Shown one piece after another: positions 1 to 6,820 of a stretch of DNA of 8,778 bases. The translations under genes were made by a program, and so were the position numbers. The notes under the pieces are model-generated. The model was not told the DNA's origin and did no database searches. It saw only the letters and a list, made by a program, of their open reading frames with translations. Numbering within the stretch: position 1 is the stretch's first letter; each line of letters begins with the position of its first letter. The stretch is from an uncultured Collinsella sp. (GTDB lineage Bacteria > Actinomycetota > Coriobacteriia > Coriobacteriales > Coriobacteriaceae): the NCBI GenBank assembly GCA_902479205.1, contig CABSNX010000075.1, positions 1 through 8,778 on the forward strand. Reading direction: 5' to 3'.

Positions 1-36
1 CGGTCTCGTGGGCTCGGAGAGGTGTATAAGAGACAG
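1..36 (+). other. Nextera (Tn5) sequencing adapter left on contig end
   Basis: Positions 3-36 match the Illumina Nextera read-2 transposase adapter, including the 19-bp Tn5 mosaic end at 18-36, with one difference (G instead of T at 21). This is library-preparation sequence, not part of the genome. It creates a false GTG start at 22 whose first five codons read MYKRQ, a peptide produced by this adapter, in frame with the real gene that follows. The reverse complement of the last 13 bases (24-36) recurs at the other end of the window. Confidence 0.97.
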
Positions 37-1398
37 CCCGACGGCGATATGGCGGGCGAGGCCGAGCCCGTGGGCTTTGTGACCATTCGCGATGAGATTC
101 GCACTTCGGCCGCCGAGACCATCGGCTACTTTAACGAGCAGGGCGTGACCCTCAACGTTATCAGCGGCGACGACCCGCGCACGGTGTCGTCGATCGCGCG
201 CGTGGTGGGCGTTCCGGGGGCCGATGCCTACGTCGACGCCACGACGCTTGATACGCCGTCCAAGATTGATGCGGCGGTGGACCGCTATCACGTCTTTGGT
301 CGCGTGACCCCGCAACAGAAGCGCGAGCTCGTGCAGGCGCTCAAGCGTCGCGACCATACCGTTGCCATGACGGGCGACGGCGTCAACGACGTGCTGGCGC
401 TCAAGGAGGCAGACTGCTCCGTGGCCATGGCCGCCGGCTCCGATGCCGCGCGCAACGTGGCCGAGATCGTGCTGGTCGACAATGATTTTGCCTCGATGCC
501 CGCCGTGGTGGCCGAGGGCCGTCGCTCCATCAACAACTTGCAGCGCTCTGCGGCGCTGTTTCTGACCAAGACGCTGTTCTCGATGGGCTTGGCGGCGCTG
601 TGCATCGCGTTTCCGCCGTATCCCTTCGAGCCGATTCAGATGACACTCATCAACTTCTTCTGCATCGGCGCGCCGGGCTTTGTGCTGGGTTTGGAGCCCA
701 ACAACGCCCGCGTGAAGGGGTCATTCTTGACCAACGTGCTCAAGCGTGCGTTGCCGGCTTCACTGGCGGTTATTATGGCTGCGGCGCTCGATATCTTTGT
801 AGCGCGCGTGTTTGGCTTTAACCAGCTCACGCTTTCGACCATGTGCCTGCTTACGTCGTGTGCGGCGAGCGTGAGTCTGATCTGGCGTATCTCGCAGCCG
901 CTTACGCCCTTGCGTGTGGTGCTTTTTGTGTTTGTCGTCGTCGGCATCCTGGCGGGTGTTATCGGATTCCCGCAGCTGCTGTCCATCGCCAACCTGTCGA
1001 TGGGCGAGGCCGTTATCTTGCTGGCGATCGTCGTCTTTACCTGCACGGTGTTCTTTAAGCTCGCCACGATGATGGATTCGCTCGAGCCGCGTCGTCGCCA
1101 TGCTGCCACCGGCTTTGGCCGTGGCGTTCGCGTCCGTCTGGGTCGCGGTGGCGGCAAGGTGAGCTCGACGGGTTCAACTGCCCAGCGTTTTGCCAAGCGC
1201 GTCGCCGCCGATATGGCGCAGCGCCGTGAGGAGCGCACCGCTCGCGAGGCCGAGGTTCGCGCGCTCGAGGGTGTGGAAAAGGCCCAACCCAAGAAAAAGA
1301 AGAGCGCGGGTGCCAAGCGCTCCCGTGTGACCAAGTCCGCCCAGGGCATTAAGGTCTCGATGCCGAGCAAAAAGAAAAAGCCCGCAAAGAAAGCCTAG
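37..1398 (+). CDS. Cation-transporting P-type ATPase, C-terminal half (5' truncated, CtpE-like)
   Basis: This is the C-terminal 453 residues of a membrane ATPase that pumps cations using ATP. Numbering from the first genomic codon, residues 1-160 are the end of the HAD-type P domain: SGDDPRT at 43-49, a VTPQQK motif near 90-95 and the hinge motif TGDGVND at 112-118, which coordinates magnesium. The following DNDFASM/EGRRSINNLQRS stretch and the LEPN-containing loop between membrane helices are typical of the CtpE-like branch of bacterial P-type ATPases (mycobacterial CtpE is a calcium transporter). Six hydrophobic segments lie between about 172 and 346, as expected for helices M5-M10. The actuator domain, the DKTGT phosphorylation site and M1-M4 are missing only because the contig begins here. 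After the last helix comes an unusual cytoplasmic tail of about 107 residues, Arg/Ala-rich and then Lys-rich. The family is secure; the transported ion is inferred. Confidence 0.93.
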   Translation, partial: PDGDMAGEAEPVGFVTIRDEIRTSAAETIGYFNEQGVTLNVISGDDPRTVSSIARVVGVPGADAYVDATTLDTPSKIDAAVDRYHVFGRVTPQQKRELVQALKRRDHTVAMTGDGVNDVLALKEADCSVAMAAGSDAARNVAEIVLVDNDFASMPAVVAEGRRSINNLQRSAALFLTKTLFSMGLAALCIAFPPYPFEPIQMTLINFFCIGAPGFVLGLEPNNARVKGSFLTNVLKRALPASLAVIMAAALDIFVARVFGFNQLTLSTMCLLTSCAASVSLIWRISQPLTPLRVVLFVFVVVGILAGVIGFPQLLSIANLSMGEAVILLAIVVFTCTVFFKLATMMDSLEPRRRHAATGFGRGVRVRLGRGGGKVSSTGSTAQRFAKRVAADMAQRREERTAREAEVRALEGVEKAQPKKKKSAGAKRSRVTKSAQGIKVSMPSKKKKPAKKA

Positions 1399-1446
1399 TC
1401 CCAGTCGCCCCGGGGATGATTTTTCTGGCGATGTTGAATTGGTGCC

Positions 1447-1478
1447 TTGCTCCTGTGGGGGCGTGGCGATGCTATGCT
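1447..1478 (+). promoter_or_regulatory. Possible weak promoter for the zinc-ribbon gene
   Basis: The 120-bp gap between the ATPase stop and the GTG at 1519 contains a -10-like TATGCT at 1473-1478, about 40 bp before the start. The nearest -35-like hexamer, TTGCTC at 1447-1452, is 20 bp away, longer than the usual 16-18. The gap shows no convincing terminator: there is a CCCCGGGG palindrome at 1408-1415 and a short T run at 1420-1424, but they do not form a stem with a loop. The call rests mainly on the -10 and its distance from the gene. Confidence 0.3.
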
Positions 1479-1518
1479 CTAACCTCGACTGTATGAATTG
1501 CTCCGAAAAGAGGAAGCC

Positions 1519-2673
1519 GTGATTTGCCCGCATTGCCTTAAGACCATAGAGGACGGCGCCTCGTTCTGCCCCTATTGCAACGCATACGTTGGTCCGGGCG
1601 ACGGTCCCGAGCATACCGAGTTCGTATTCTGCGATGGTTGTGGCGCACGCCTGTCCCCGCATGATCGCACCTGTCCCAAGTGCGGGCGCCCCGCCCCGGG
1701 CATCCTTTCCAAAGACGCGGCCGCATCCGATCTGGCGGCGGGCCGCACGGCCGGCTTTCCGCGCTTGACGCAGGAGCAGATCGATACCGAGGTGCCCCAT
1801 GCGCCGGCCTCTGCCGCCGCGGTGCTCTCGGATGCCGCCGATCCCAACGAGACCTGCGTGCTGCCTGCCTTCGATAAGGACTTTGGCATCCCCAAGGTCG
1901 ATATCCCCACACCGGTGTCCCTGCGCGATGATGTCCAGCCCAAAAAGCAAAAGGCCAAGCGCAAGGTCCATCCCGACGAGGATGCCTATCACAAGCACAA
2001 GCGCCATATCCCCAAACCGCTTATCGTCATCGCGGTGCTCGCCGCCGTGTGCGGTGGTGCGTATTGGTTTGTGACTGCCGATCCTATGGGCGTCATGCCC
2101 GGCTTCTACGACCAGTTTGGCCAGGCCGCCAAGACCACCTTCCCGTCGCGCCAAAAGGGCGAGGCCACCGAGAAAGAGTCCAAGCAAGAGGATGCGTCCG
2201 AGGTCGTTCAGGAGGAGACCGTCTTAACCGACGACCAGCTCTACGCCAGGCTCGACGGCCTGTACCAGACCATCGTGTCGTACAGCGACGATGATCAGAT
2301 CGGCGAGGTCATCGATTCGTTTAATAACGGCTATCTGCGTACGCCGCTCTCCACCCGCCAGGAGCTGTCGCAGAGCGCTTATGCCCTGCGCGATCAGATT
2401 AAAAAGACCCAGGATGAGCTCAATAACCTCAAGGTTCAGGACGACACCGTCTATGCGGAGGACATCGATCATCTAAAGCAGCTTGCCCAGTGGATGTACG
2501 AGCGTGTCGACGTGATCTGCCAGAGCTGGGATATCTCGCTGTCCATTCCCGACGGCGAGTCGCTGAGCGCCCGTCAGAGCGAGATCCTGGCGCCCATCGC
2601 ACAAGGCGGCAACAGCGCGCTTAACCAGTACGACGCCAACGTGAGCGCATGGAGACCGCAGCAACGTTCGTAA
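1519..2673 (+). CDS. Double zinc-ribbon, single-pass membrane protein of unknown function
   Basis: A 384-residue protein read from GTG at 1519. This start is preferred over an in-frame TTG at 1498 because AGAGG (1509-1513) sits 5 nt before it and the zinc ribbon begins at residue 3. Two ribbons of identical spacing follow: C3-x2-C6-x10-C17-x2-C20 and C38-x2-C41-x10-C52-x2-C55, expected to bind two zinc ions. Next come a Pro/Ala-rich linker, a strongly basic Lys/His/Arg stretch (about 140-166) and one hydrophobic helix (about 168-188). By the positive-inside rule the ribbons are cytoplasmic and residues 189-384 are outside. The outer part opens with an acidic, Lys-rich linker and then looks largely alpha-helical, with a coiled-coil-like Gln/Asn/Asp/Lys stretch around 290-310. 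I do not recognise a family for it. Zinc ribbons of this kind often head bacterial membrane proteins as binding or scaffold modules; no enzymatic motif is visible. Confidence 0.88.
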   Translation: MICPHCLKTIEDGASFCPYCNAYVGPGDGPEHTEFVFCDGCGARLSPHDRTCPKCGRPAPGILSKDAAASDLAAGRTAGFPRLTQEQIDTEVPHAPASAAAVLSDAADPNETCVLPAFDKDFGIPKVDIPTPVSLRDDVQPKKQKAKRKVHPDEDAYHKHKRHIPKPLIVIAVLAAVCGGAYWFVTADPMGVMPGFYDQFGQAAKTTFPSRQKGEATEKESKQEDASEVVQEETVLTDDQLYARLDGLYQTIVSYSDDDQIGEVIDSFNNGYLRTPLSTRQELSQSAYALRDQIKKTQDELNNLKVQDDTVYAEDIDHLKQLAQWMYERVDVICQSWDISLSIPDGESLSARQSEILAPIAQGGNSALNQYDANVSAWRPQQRS

Positions 2674-2709
2674 TTTGTTGCCCTCCGGCGGCATAACCTG
2701 CGTGCGCAA

Positions 2710-2739
2710 TTGATGGAAGCCCGTGCTTATTGCTACAAT
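2710..2739 (+). promoter_or_regulatory. Extended -10 promoter for the isomerase-TPR operon
   Basis: A -35-like TTGATG at 2710-2715 is followed after 18 bp by TACAAT at 2734-2739. A TG at 2731-2732, one base before the hexamer, makes an extended -10 element. Transcription would begin near 2746, leaving a leader of about 33 nt before the isomerase ATG. The good -10, acceptable spacing and position in the only sizeable gap between these genes make it the clearest promoter in the window. The preceding 2674-2709 holds no strong terminator. Confidence 0.65.
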
Positions 2740-2778
2740 TTGACCAAATATGCTTTAAACGCACGAGGAAGGAACCAC

Positions 2779-3321
2779 ATGTTTGGTTTTAAGAAAGAGC
2801 TCTACACGCCCGAGTATCAGCTTGCCGGCGATGAGTGCGCGGTGATCGAGACGTCGAAGGGCACCATCAAGGTCAAGTTTGACGGCGAGGGCGCCCCCAT
2901 CCACGTGGCGAACTTCTGCGAGCTTTCCACGATGGGTTTTTACGACGGCCTTAAGTTCCATCGCTATGTGCCCGGTTTTGTGATCCAGGGCGGCGACCCC
3001 AATACCCGCGATATGTCCGGCGCCGATGTCGCCGCCGGTCTTGAGGGCCCCGACGGCATGCCCGGTACCGGCGGCCCCGGCTACTGCATCAAGGGCGAGT
3101 TCGCTACCAACCCGCGTAACAGCCACGTCGACGGCGCGCTTGCCATGGCACGTTCGATGGATCCCGATTCCGCGGGTTCGCAGTTCTACTTCTGCCTGGG
3201 CGCTCAGCATAACCTCGACTCCGGCTACACCGTCTTTGGCACCACGGTCGAGGGCCTCGATGTGATTTCGCAGCTGCGTGCCGGCGACGAGATCGTCCAC
3301 GTCGAGATCGTTCACGAGTAA
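2779..3321 (+). CDS. Cyclophilin-type peptidyl-prolyl cis-trans isomerase
   Basis: A 180-residue cytoplasmic enzyme that catalyses cis-trans isomerisation of peptide bonds before proline, helping proteins fold. The ATG at 2779 has a strong GAGGAAGG (2765-2772) 6 nt upstream; an upstream in-frame extension to 2710 runs through the promoter and is not used. Cyclophilin signatures are clear: FHR at 60-62 (the Arg matches catalytic Arg55 of human cyclophilin A), PGFVIQGGDP at 65-74, LAMARS at 121-126, GSQFYF at 133-138 and TVFG at 151-154. An ungapped comparison with human cyclophilin A puts Asn145 at the Trp121 position, Tyr137 at Phe113 and Tyr150 at His126. A Gly/Pro-rich insert (about 75-100) lengthens the loop after QGGDP. 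No signal peptide or membrane segment is seen. The stop is 12 bp from the TPR gene, so the two are probably co-transcribed. Its clients are unknown. Confidence 0.95.
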   Translation: MFGFKKELYTPEYQLAGDECAVIETSKGTIKVKFDGEGAPIHVANFCELSTMGFYDGLKFHRYVPGFVIQGGDPNTRDMSGADVAAGLEGPDGMPGTGGPGYCIKGEFATNPRNSHVDGALAMARSMDPDSAGSQFYFCLGAQHNLDSGYTVFGTTVEGLDVISQLRAGDEIVHVEIVHE

Positions 3322-3333
3322 AAGGGGACTTCC

Positions 3334-4629
3334 TTGAATAGCCAGCTGATCCAACAGGGCCGCGCCGCTTATCGCGCGGGTGATTATTCCGCTGCCGCCC
3401 AGATGCTCGGTGCGGCAAAGACCCCCAGTGAGATCATGGGCGAGGCCGACCATCTGCGCGGCAACGCCTTGATGCACCTGGGTATGTATGCCGAGGCCGC
3501 CGAGGCCTACGCCGCCGCCCTCAACGACGGTACCTATGGCAAGCGCGGCGCGCTGCTCACCAACCGCGGTAAGGCGCTTGCTGCCGTGGGTGACTATGCG
3601 ACCGCAGCCCAGGTGTTCTCTGCCGCAACGCAGGATGCATCCTATGCCACGCCGTTTAAGGCGTATCTGGGTTTGGGCAACGCCCTGTTCCAGTCGGGTG
3701 ATTATGCCAATGCCGGCACTGCCTTCCGTCAGGCCGCCATCGATGGTGCCAACCCGGCTCCCGCCGCTGCCCTTGGCGATCTTGGCCGCTGCTTCATTAA
3801 ACTCGGCCGTCCGGCAGACGCCGTGGAGACCTACCGCACGGCCATCGACTTTGCCGGTCCGCGCGACGACACGCGTGCGCTTAACGCCGGTATGGGTGAG
3901 GCGCTCTCTGCCGCCGGTCGCCCCTCTGACGCGCTCGATGCCTTTAACGCCGCCACCGCCGATGGCATCTACCAGCTCACGCCCGAGCAGGCCGATGAGC
4001 TTGCCCGCGTGCAAGATTCCCTCGCTGCGCTTTCGGCCCAGACGGCCATGGCCACGGCTCCGGCGCCCGCGATGGATGCTCCCGCCGTCGACCCGCTCGA
4101 CCCCACGGGCGCTACCGGTCAGTTTATGCCCGACCCCTCGGACACCGGCTTCTTCACCCTGTCCGAGTCCGAGATGGTTCAGCAGGACCGCAAGGAGGCC
4201 AAGGTCCGTCGTCGCCATCGTCATACGGGGCTCAAGGTCTTCTTGGTGCTGCTTCTGCTGATCGTCATTGCCGCAGGCGGTCTTGGCTTTGCCTACACGC
4301 GCGGCCTGGGCTTCCCTTCGCAGGAGTCTGTTGTCACCGACCTGTTCCAGGCCGCAGGTGACGGCGATACCGCCAAGGCCGAGTCCTGTCTGGCCTCCAG
4401 CCTGTCCGAGGACGCCAAGTCGATGATCATTTCCTCGATTCCGCAGGGCGCCACCGTCTCCATCGAGGGCATGGATCAGTCTATGACCGAGACCACCGCT
4501 AAGGTCAAGGCGTCGCTGTCCAAGGGCGGCGAGCAGGAGTACACCGTCAAGTTCGTGCGCTCCGACAACCATATCGGTTGGGCCGTCTCCTCGCTCGACA
4601 TCGATCTCTCGGCCGCTGACAACCAGTAG
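3334..4629 (+). CDS. TPR-repeat protein with a single membrane anchor
   Basis: A 431-residue protein starting at TTG 3334, with AAGGGGA (3322-3328) 5 nt before it and directly after the isomerase stop. Residues 1 to about 230 form successive Ala-rich helix pairs of the tetratricopeptide type, with recurring patterns such as AYRAGDYSAAAQM, GMYAEAAEAYAAAL, GDYATAAQVFSAA, GDYANAGTAFRQA and GRPADAVETYRTA. TPRs are protein-protein interaction scaffolds. A Pro/Ala-rich linker and a basic patch (KVRRRHRH, about 290-297) precede one hydrophobic helix (about 302-322), which places the TPRs in the cytoplasm and residues 323-431 outside. The outer domain resembles small NTF2-like or DUF4878-like folds in layout (a helix with VVTDLFQAAGDGDTAKAESCL, then beta strands); this likeness is tentative. 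The gene ends with tandem in-frame stops, TAG then TGA, at 4627-4632. The specific function is unknown; its neighbours suggest a link to protein folding or the envelope. Confidence 0.88.
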   Translation: MNSQLIQQGRAAYRAGDYSAAAQMLGAAKTPSEIMGEADHLRGNALMHLGMYAEAAEAYAAALNDGTYGKRGALLTNRGKALAAVGDYATAAQVFSAATQDASYATPFKAYLGLGNALFQSGDYANAGTAFRQAAIDGANPAPAAALGDLGRCFIKLGRPADAVETYRTAIDFAGPRDDTRALNAGMGEALSAAGRPSDALDAFNAATADGIYQLTPEQADELARVQDSLAALSAQTAMATAPAPAMDAPAVDPLDPTGATGQFMPDPSDTGFFTLSESEMVQQDRKEAKVRRRHRHTGLKVFLVLLLLIVIAAGGLGFAYTRGLGFPSQESVVTDLFQAAGDGDTAKAESCLASSLSEDAKSMIISSIPQGATVSIEGMDQSMTETTAKVKASLSKGGEQEYTVKFVRSDNHIGWAVSSLDIDLSAADNQ

Positions 4630-4651
4630 TGACCTTATGAGATTTGGCGCT

Positions 4652-4684
4652 GCCCGGTGCTTCACCGCAAGTGAGGTGCCGGGC
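4652..4684 (+). terminator. GC-rich hairpin between the TPR gene and mreB (terminator-like)
   Basis: The arms at 4652-4665 and 4671-4684 can pair over 14 bp with no mismatch, counting three G-U pairs, around a 5-nt loop (CGCAA). The base of the stem is GCCCGG/CCGGGC. It lies 22 bp after the TPR stop and ends just before the putative mreB promoter. Only two T follow the stem, so it lacks a classic U tract. It may still act as a weak intrinsic terminator or as an RNA 3'-end stabiliser, separating the TPR unit from the mre operon. Confidence 0.6.
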
Positions 4685-4693
4685 TTGCGCTAG

Positions 4694-4699
4694 TATGAT
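4694..4699 (+). promoter_or_regulatory. Putative -10 element of the mreBCD-mrdA promoter
   Basis: TATGAT at 4694-4699 matches the consensus at five of six positions and lies 45 bp before the mreB start, so a transcript would begin near 4706 with a leader of about 39 nt. No good -35 hexamer is found 16-18 bp upstream; that region is the right arm of the hairpin. A 7-bp direct repeat, GCTAGTA, at 4689-4695 and 4702-4708 brackets the -10. This is the only promoter-like site seen just upstream of the operon. Confidence 0.5.
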
Positions 4700-4744
4700 G
4701 GGCTAGTAGTTTTCCAGCAATCATCCAACACATCAGGAGTTGCG

Positions 4745-5788
4745 TTGTTTTCTTTGATGGATATGTTCTTCGGTAGCTATGCGGGCGATCTTGCCATCGA
4801 CCTCGGCACCGCCAACACGCTTGTCTCCGTGCGCGGCAAGGGCATCGTCATTCGCGAGCCCTCCGTTGTCGCCATCGACAAGAACGATGAGCGCATCCTG
4901 GCTGTCGGTATCGAGGCAAAGCGCATGCTCGGCCGTACGCCCGGTAACATTGTGGCTGTGCGTCCCCTTAAGGACGGCGTCATCGCTGACTTCGACGTTA
5001 CCGAGGCCATGCTTCGCTATTTTATCGACAAGGCGTCCGAGAAGCGCTATCCGTGGACCCCGCGTCCGCGCGTTGTCGTCTGCGTCCCCTCCGGTGTCAC
5101 GTCGGTCGAGAAGCGCGCCGTTTTTGAGGCTACGATCCAGGCCGGTGCCCGCCAGGCATACCTGATCGAGGAGCCCATGGCCGCTGCCATCGGCGCCGAC
5201 TTGCCTGTCGAGGAGCCCACTGGCTCCATGGTCATCGATATCGGTGGCGGTACCACCGAGGTCGCCGTTATCGCCATGGGCGGTATCGTCGTGTCGCAGT
5301 CCATCCGCATTGCCGGTGACGAGTTTGATCAGGCCATCCTTACCCACGTTCGCGATGCCTATAACCTGGCTATCGGCGAGCGCACGGCCGAGGACATCAA
5401 GATCAAGGTCGGTTCTGCCGTGCCGCTCAAGGACGAGCTCGACGTCGAGGTCAACGGCCGCGACGTGATCACGGGCCTGCCCAAGACCGTGCGCATCGAG
5501 AGCGAGGAGATTCGTCGCGCGCTCAACAAGCCGCTCGACGAGATGGCCAAGGCCGTCAAGGACGCCCTCGACGCCACGCCGCCCGATCTTGCCTCGGATC
5601 TTATGTACTACGGCATCCTGTTGACCGGCGGCGGTGCGCTGCTGCGCGGTCTCGACGTGCGCTTGCGCGACGAGACCGGCGTTTCGGTCAACGTCAGCCC
5701 TACGGCGCTCGACAACGTCGTCAACGGCTGCGCCCGCGTGCTCGAGGCCAACGCGTTTGACGGTGGCTTCGTCCAGACCAATGCTTAA
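4745..5788 (+). CDS. mreB: Rod shape-determining protein MreB (bacterial actin)
   Basis: A 347-residue actin homologue that polymerises on ATP into membrane-associated filaments orienting cell-wall elongation. The TTG at 4745 is chosen because AGGAG (4735-4739) is 5 nt upstream; the first ATG, at 4757, would be 17 nt away. The actin-fold ATPase motifs are all present: phosphate-1 loop DLGTANTLV near residues 18-26, the connecting VCVPSGVTSVEKRAV segment, EEPMAAAIGADLPVEEPTG, phosphate-2 loop VIDIGGGTTEVAVI near 163-176, and the adenosine motif LTGGGALLRGLD near 295-306. The N-terminal MFSLMDMFFG is hydrophobic and could serve as the membrane-binding segment seen in other MreBs. Length is normal for the family and nothing is disrupted. 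It is the first gene of a four-gene elongasome operon, 21 bp before mreC. Confidence 0.98.
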   Translation: MFSLMDMFFGSYAGDLAIDLGTANTLVSVRGKGIVIREPSVVAIDKNDERILAVGIEAKRMLGRTPGNIVAVRPLKDGVIADFDVTEAMLRYFIDKASEKRYPWTPRPRVVVCVPSGVTSVEKRAVFEATIQAGARQAYLIEEPMAAAIGADLPVEEPTGSMVIDIGGGTTEVAVIAMGGIVVSQSIRIAGDEFDQAILTHVRDAYNLAIGERTAEDIKIKVGSAVPLKDELDVEVNGRDVITGLPKTVRIESEEIRRALNKPLDEMAKAVKDALDATPPDLASDLMYYGILLTGGGALLRGLDVRLRDETGVSVNVSPTALDNVVNGCARVLEANAFDGGFVQTNA

Positions 5789-5809
5789 TTTCCAAAAGGT
5801 GGATTCCAT

Positions 5810-6808
5810 TTGGCACGATCTTCGGGTTTCTCTTCAAATCTGAATACCAAGCGACAATCAACGGGTATGCGCCCGTTGATTGTTTTCAGCGTAATTTCGG
5901 TGCTGCTGCTCACGTTTTACATTCGCGAGGGCGAGGCGGGGCCGATTCATGCCGTGCGTTCGGGCGTGACGACGATTACCTCGCCGGTGCGTTTTGTGGG
6001 CTCGGCTGTGGCTGCGCCCTTTAACGCAATCGGAAACGTGTTCTCAAACCTTACGGCTTCGCAAGACACCCTCGACGAGCTTAAGAAGCAAAACGAGGTC
6101 CTGACGTCAAAGGTTGCTGAGCTCTCCGAGGCTCAAAAGACCGCCGAGCGACTCGAGGGCCTGGTCGGTCTTCAGTCGACCTACAACCTCAAGTCCACCG
6201 CGGCTCGCATTGTCGGCGCTTCGGGTGATGCCTGGACCTCGACGGTCACCATCGACAAGGGCTCGGCCGACGGCCTTACCATCAACATGCCCGTGACGAG
6301 TTCTGCCGGTGTCATCGGTCAGATTATCGAGGTTTCGGCCAAGACCTCCACCGTTCGCCTGATTAGTGATGAGAACTCGGGCGTGTCCGCCATGGTGCAG
6401 GATACGCGCGCTCAGGGCATGCTGCAGGGGCAGCCCGACGGTACCCTGCGCCTGGAGCACGTGAGTGTCGATTCCGACGTGAAGGTGGGCGACATCATCG
6501 TGACCTCGGGCATCGGCGGCGTATTCCCCAAGGGCCTGCCGCTCGGTACGGTCTCGTCGGTGGAGAAGTCTGCCAACGATGTGTACTACACCATCGTCGT
6601 GCGCGCCCAGACAACGGCCGAAAACAACGAGGAAGTGCTGGTCATTACGTCGCTGACCGATGAGCAGTCGGCTTCGGATGAGGATGTGAGCAGCGCCAAC
6701 AGTACGCCGCAGGGCACCTCGCGCGATGCGGCCACCAAGTCCAAAGACGAAAGCTCGGATGAAAACTCCGATGCGTCCGACACGACCGACTCGGGCTCGA
6801 GCGAATAG
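5810..6808 (+). CDS. mreC: Rod shape-determining protein MreC
   Basis: A 332-residue bitopic membrane protein that links cytoplasmic MreB to the periplasmic synthase and activates PBP2. It starts at TTG 5810 with AAGGTGG (5796-5802) 7 nt upstream. Residues 1-21 are a short basic cytoplasmic tail, 22-38 the membrane helix and about 82-119 a coiled coil (dimerisation in known MreC). From about 130 to 280 come the paired beta domains, with family signatures GSADGLTINMPV, GVIGQI, RLISDENSGVSAMV and TSGIGGVFPKGLPLG. About 50 residues follow the last beta strand (about 283-332): a Ser/Asp/Glu-rich, probably disordered acidic tail that is not part of the core fold. The stop TAG overlaps the Shine-Dalgarno sequence of mreD. 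Confidence 0.97.
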   Translation: MARSSGFSSNLNTKRQSTGMRPLIVFSVISVLLLTFYIREGEAGPIHAVRSGVTTITSPVRFVGSAVAAPFNAIGNVFSNLTASQDTLDELKKQNEVLTSKVAELSEAQKTAERLEGLVGLQSTYNLKSTAARIVGASGDAWTSTVTIDKGSADGLTINMPVTSSAGVIGQIIEVSAKTSTVRLISDENSGVSAMVQDTRAQGMLQGQPDGTLRLEHVSVDSDVKVGDIIVTSGIGGVFPKGLPLGTVSSVEKSANDVYYTIVVRAQTTAENNEEVLVITSLTDEQSASDEDVSSANSTPQGTSRDAATKSKDESSDENSDASDTTDSGSSE

Positions 6809-6820
6809 GGAGGCATGTCC

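Noticed and set aside
22..36. GTG at 22 as the real start of the first gene
   Set aside because: These codons are adapter sequence. The P-type ATPase is plainly truncated, lacking its N-terminal domains.
1399..1430. Rho-independent terminator after the ATPase gene
   Set aside because: The CCCCGGGG palindrome has no room for a loop, and the T run after it is not preceded by a stable stem.
1498..1518. TTG at 1498 as the zinc-ribbon protein start
   Set aside because: The GTG at 1519 has an AGAGG 5 nt upstream and begins right at the zinc ribbon. Starting at 1498 would translate through that ribosome binding site.
2755..4665. A 636-codon open frame on the minus strand across the isomerase and TPR genes
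   Set aside because: It lies exactly opposite two well-supported genes. Its low-complexity Gly/Leu/Arg/Ala-rich translation is what GC-rich codon bias gives in the complementary frame, and no family motif is visible.
4733..5809. A 358-codon minus-strand frame covering all of mreB
   Set aside because: It is an antisense shadow of a highly conserved gene. Its Asp/Gly/Leu-rich composition mirrors mreB codons and nothing resembles a domain.
6815..6820. ATG at 6815 as the mreD start
   Set aside because: Only 1 nt separates it from the Shine-Dalgarno. The in-frame ATG at 6821 has a 7-nt spacing. The difference is just two codons.
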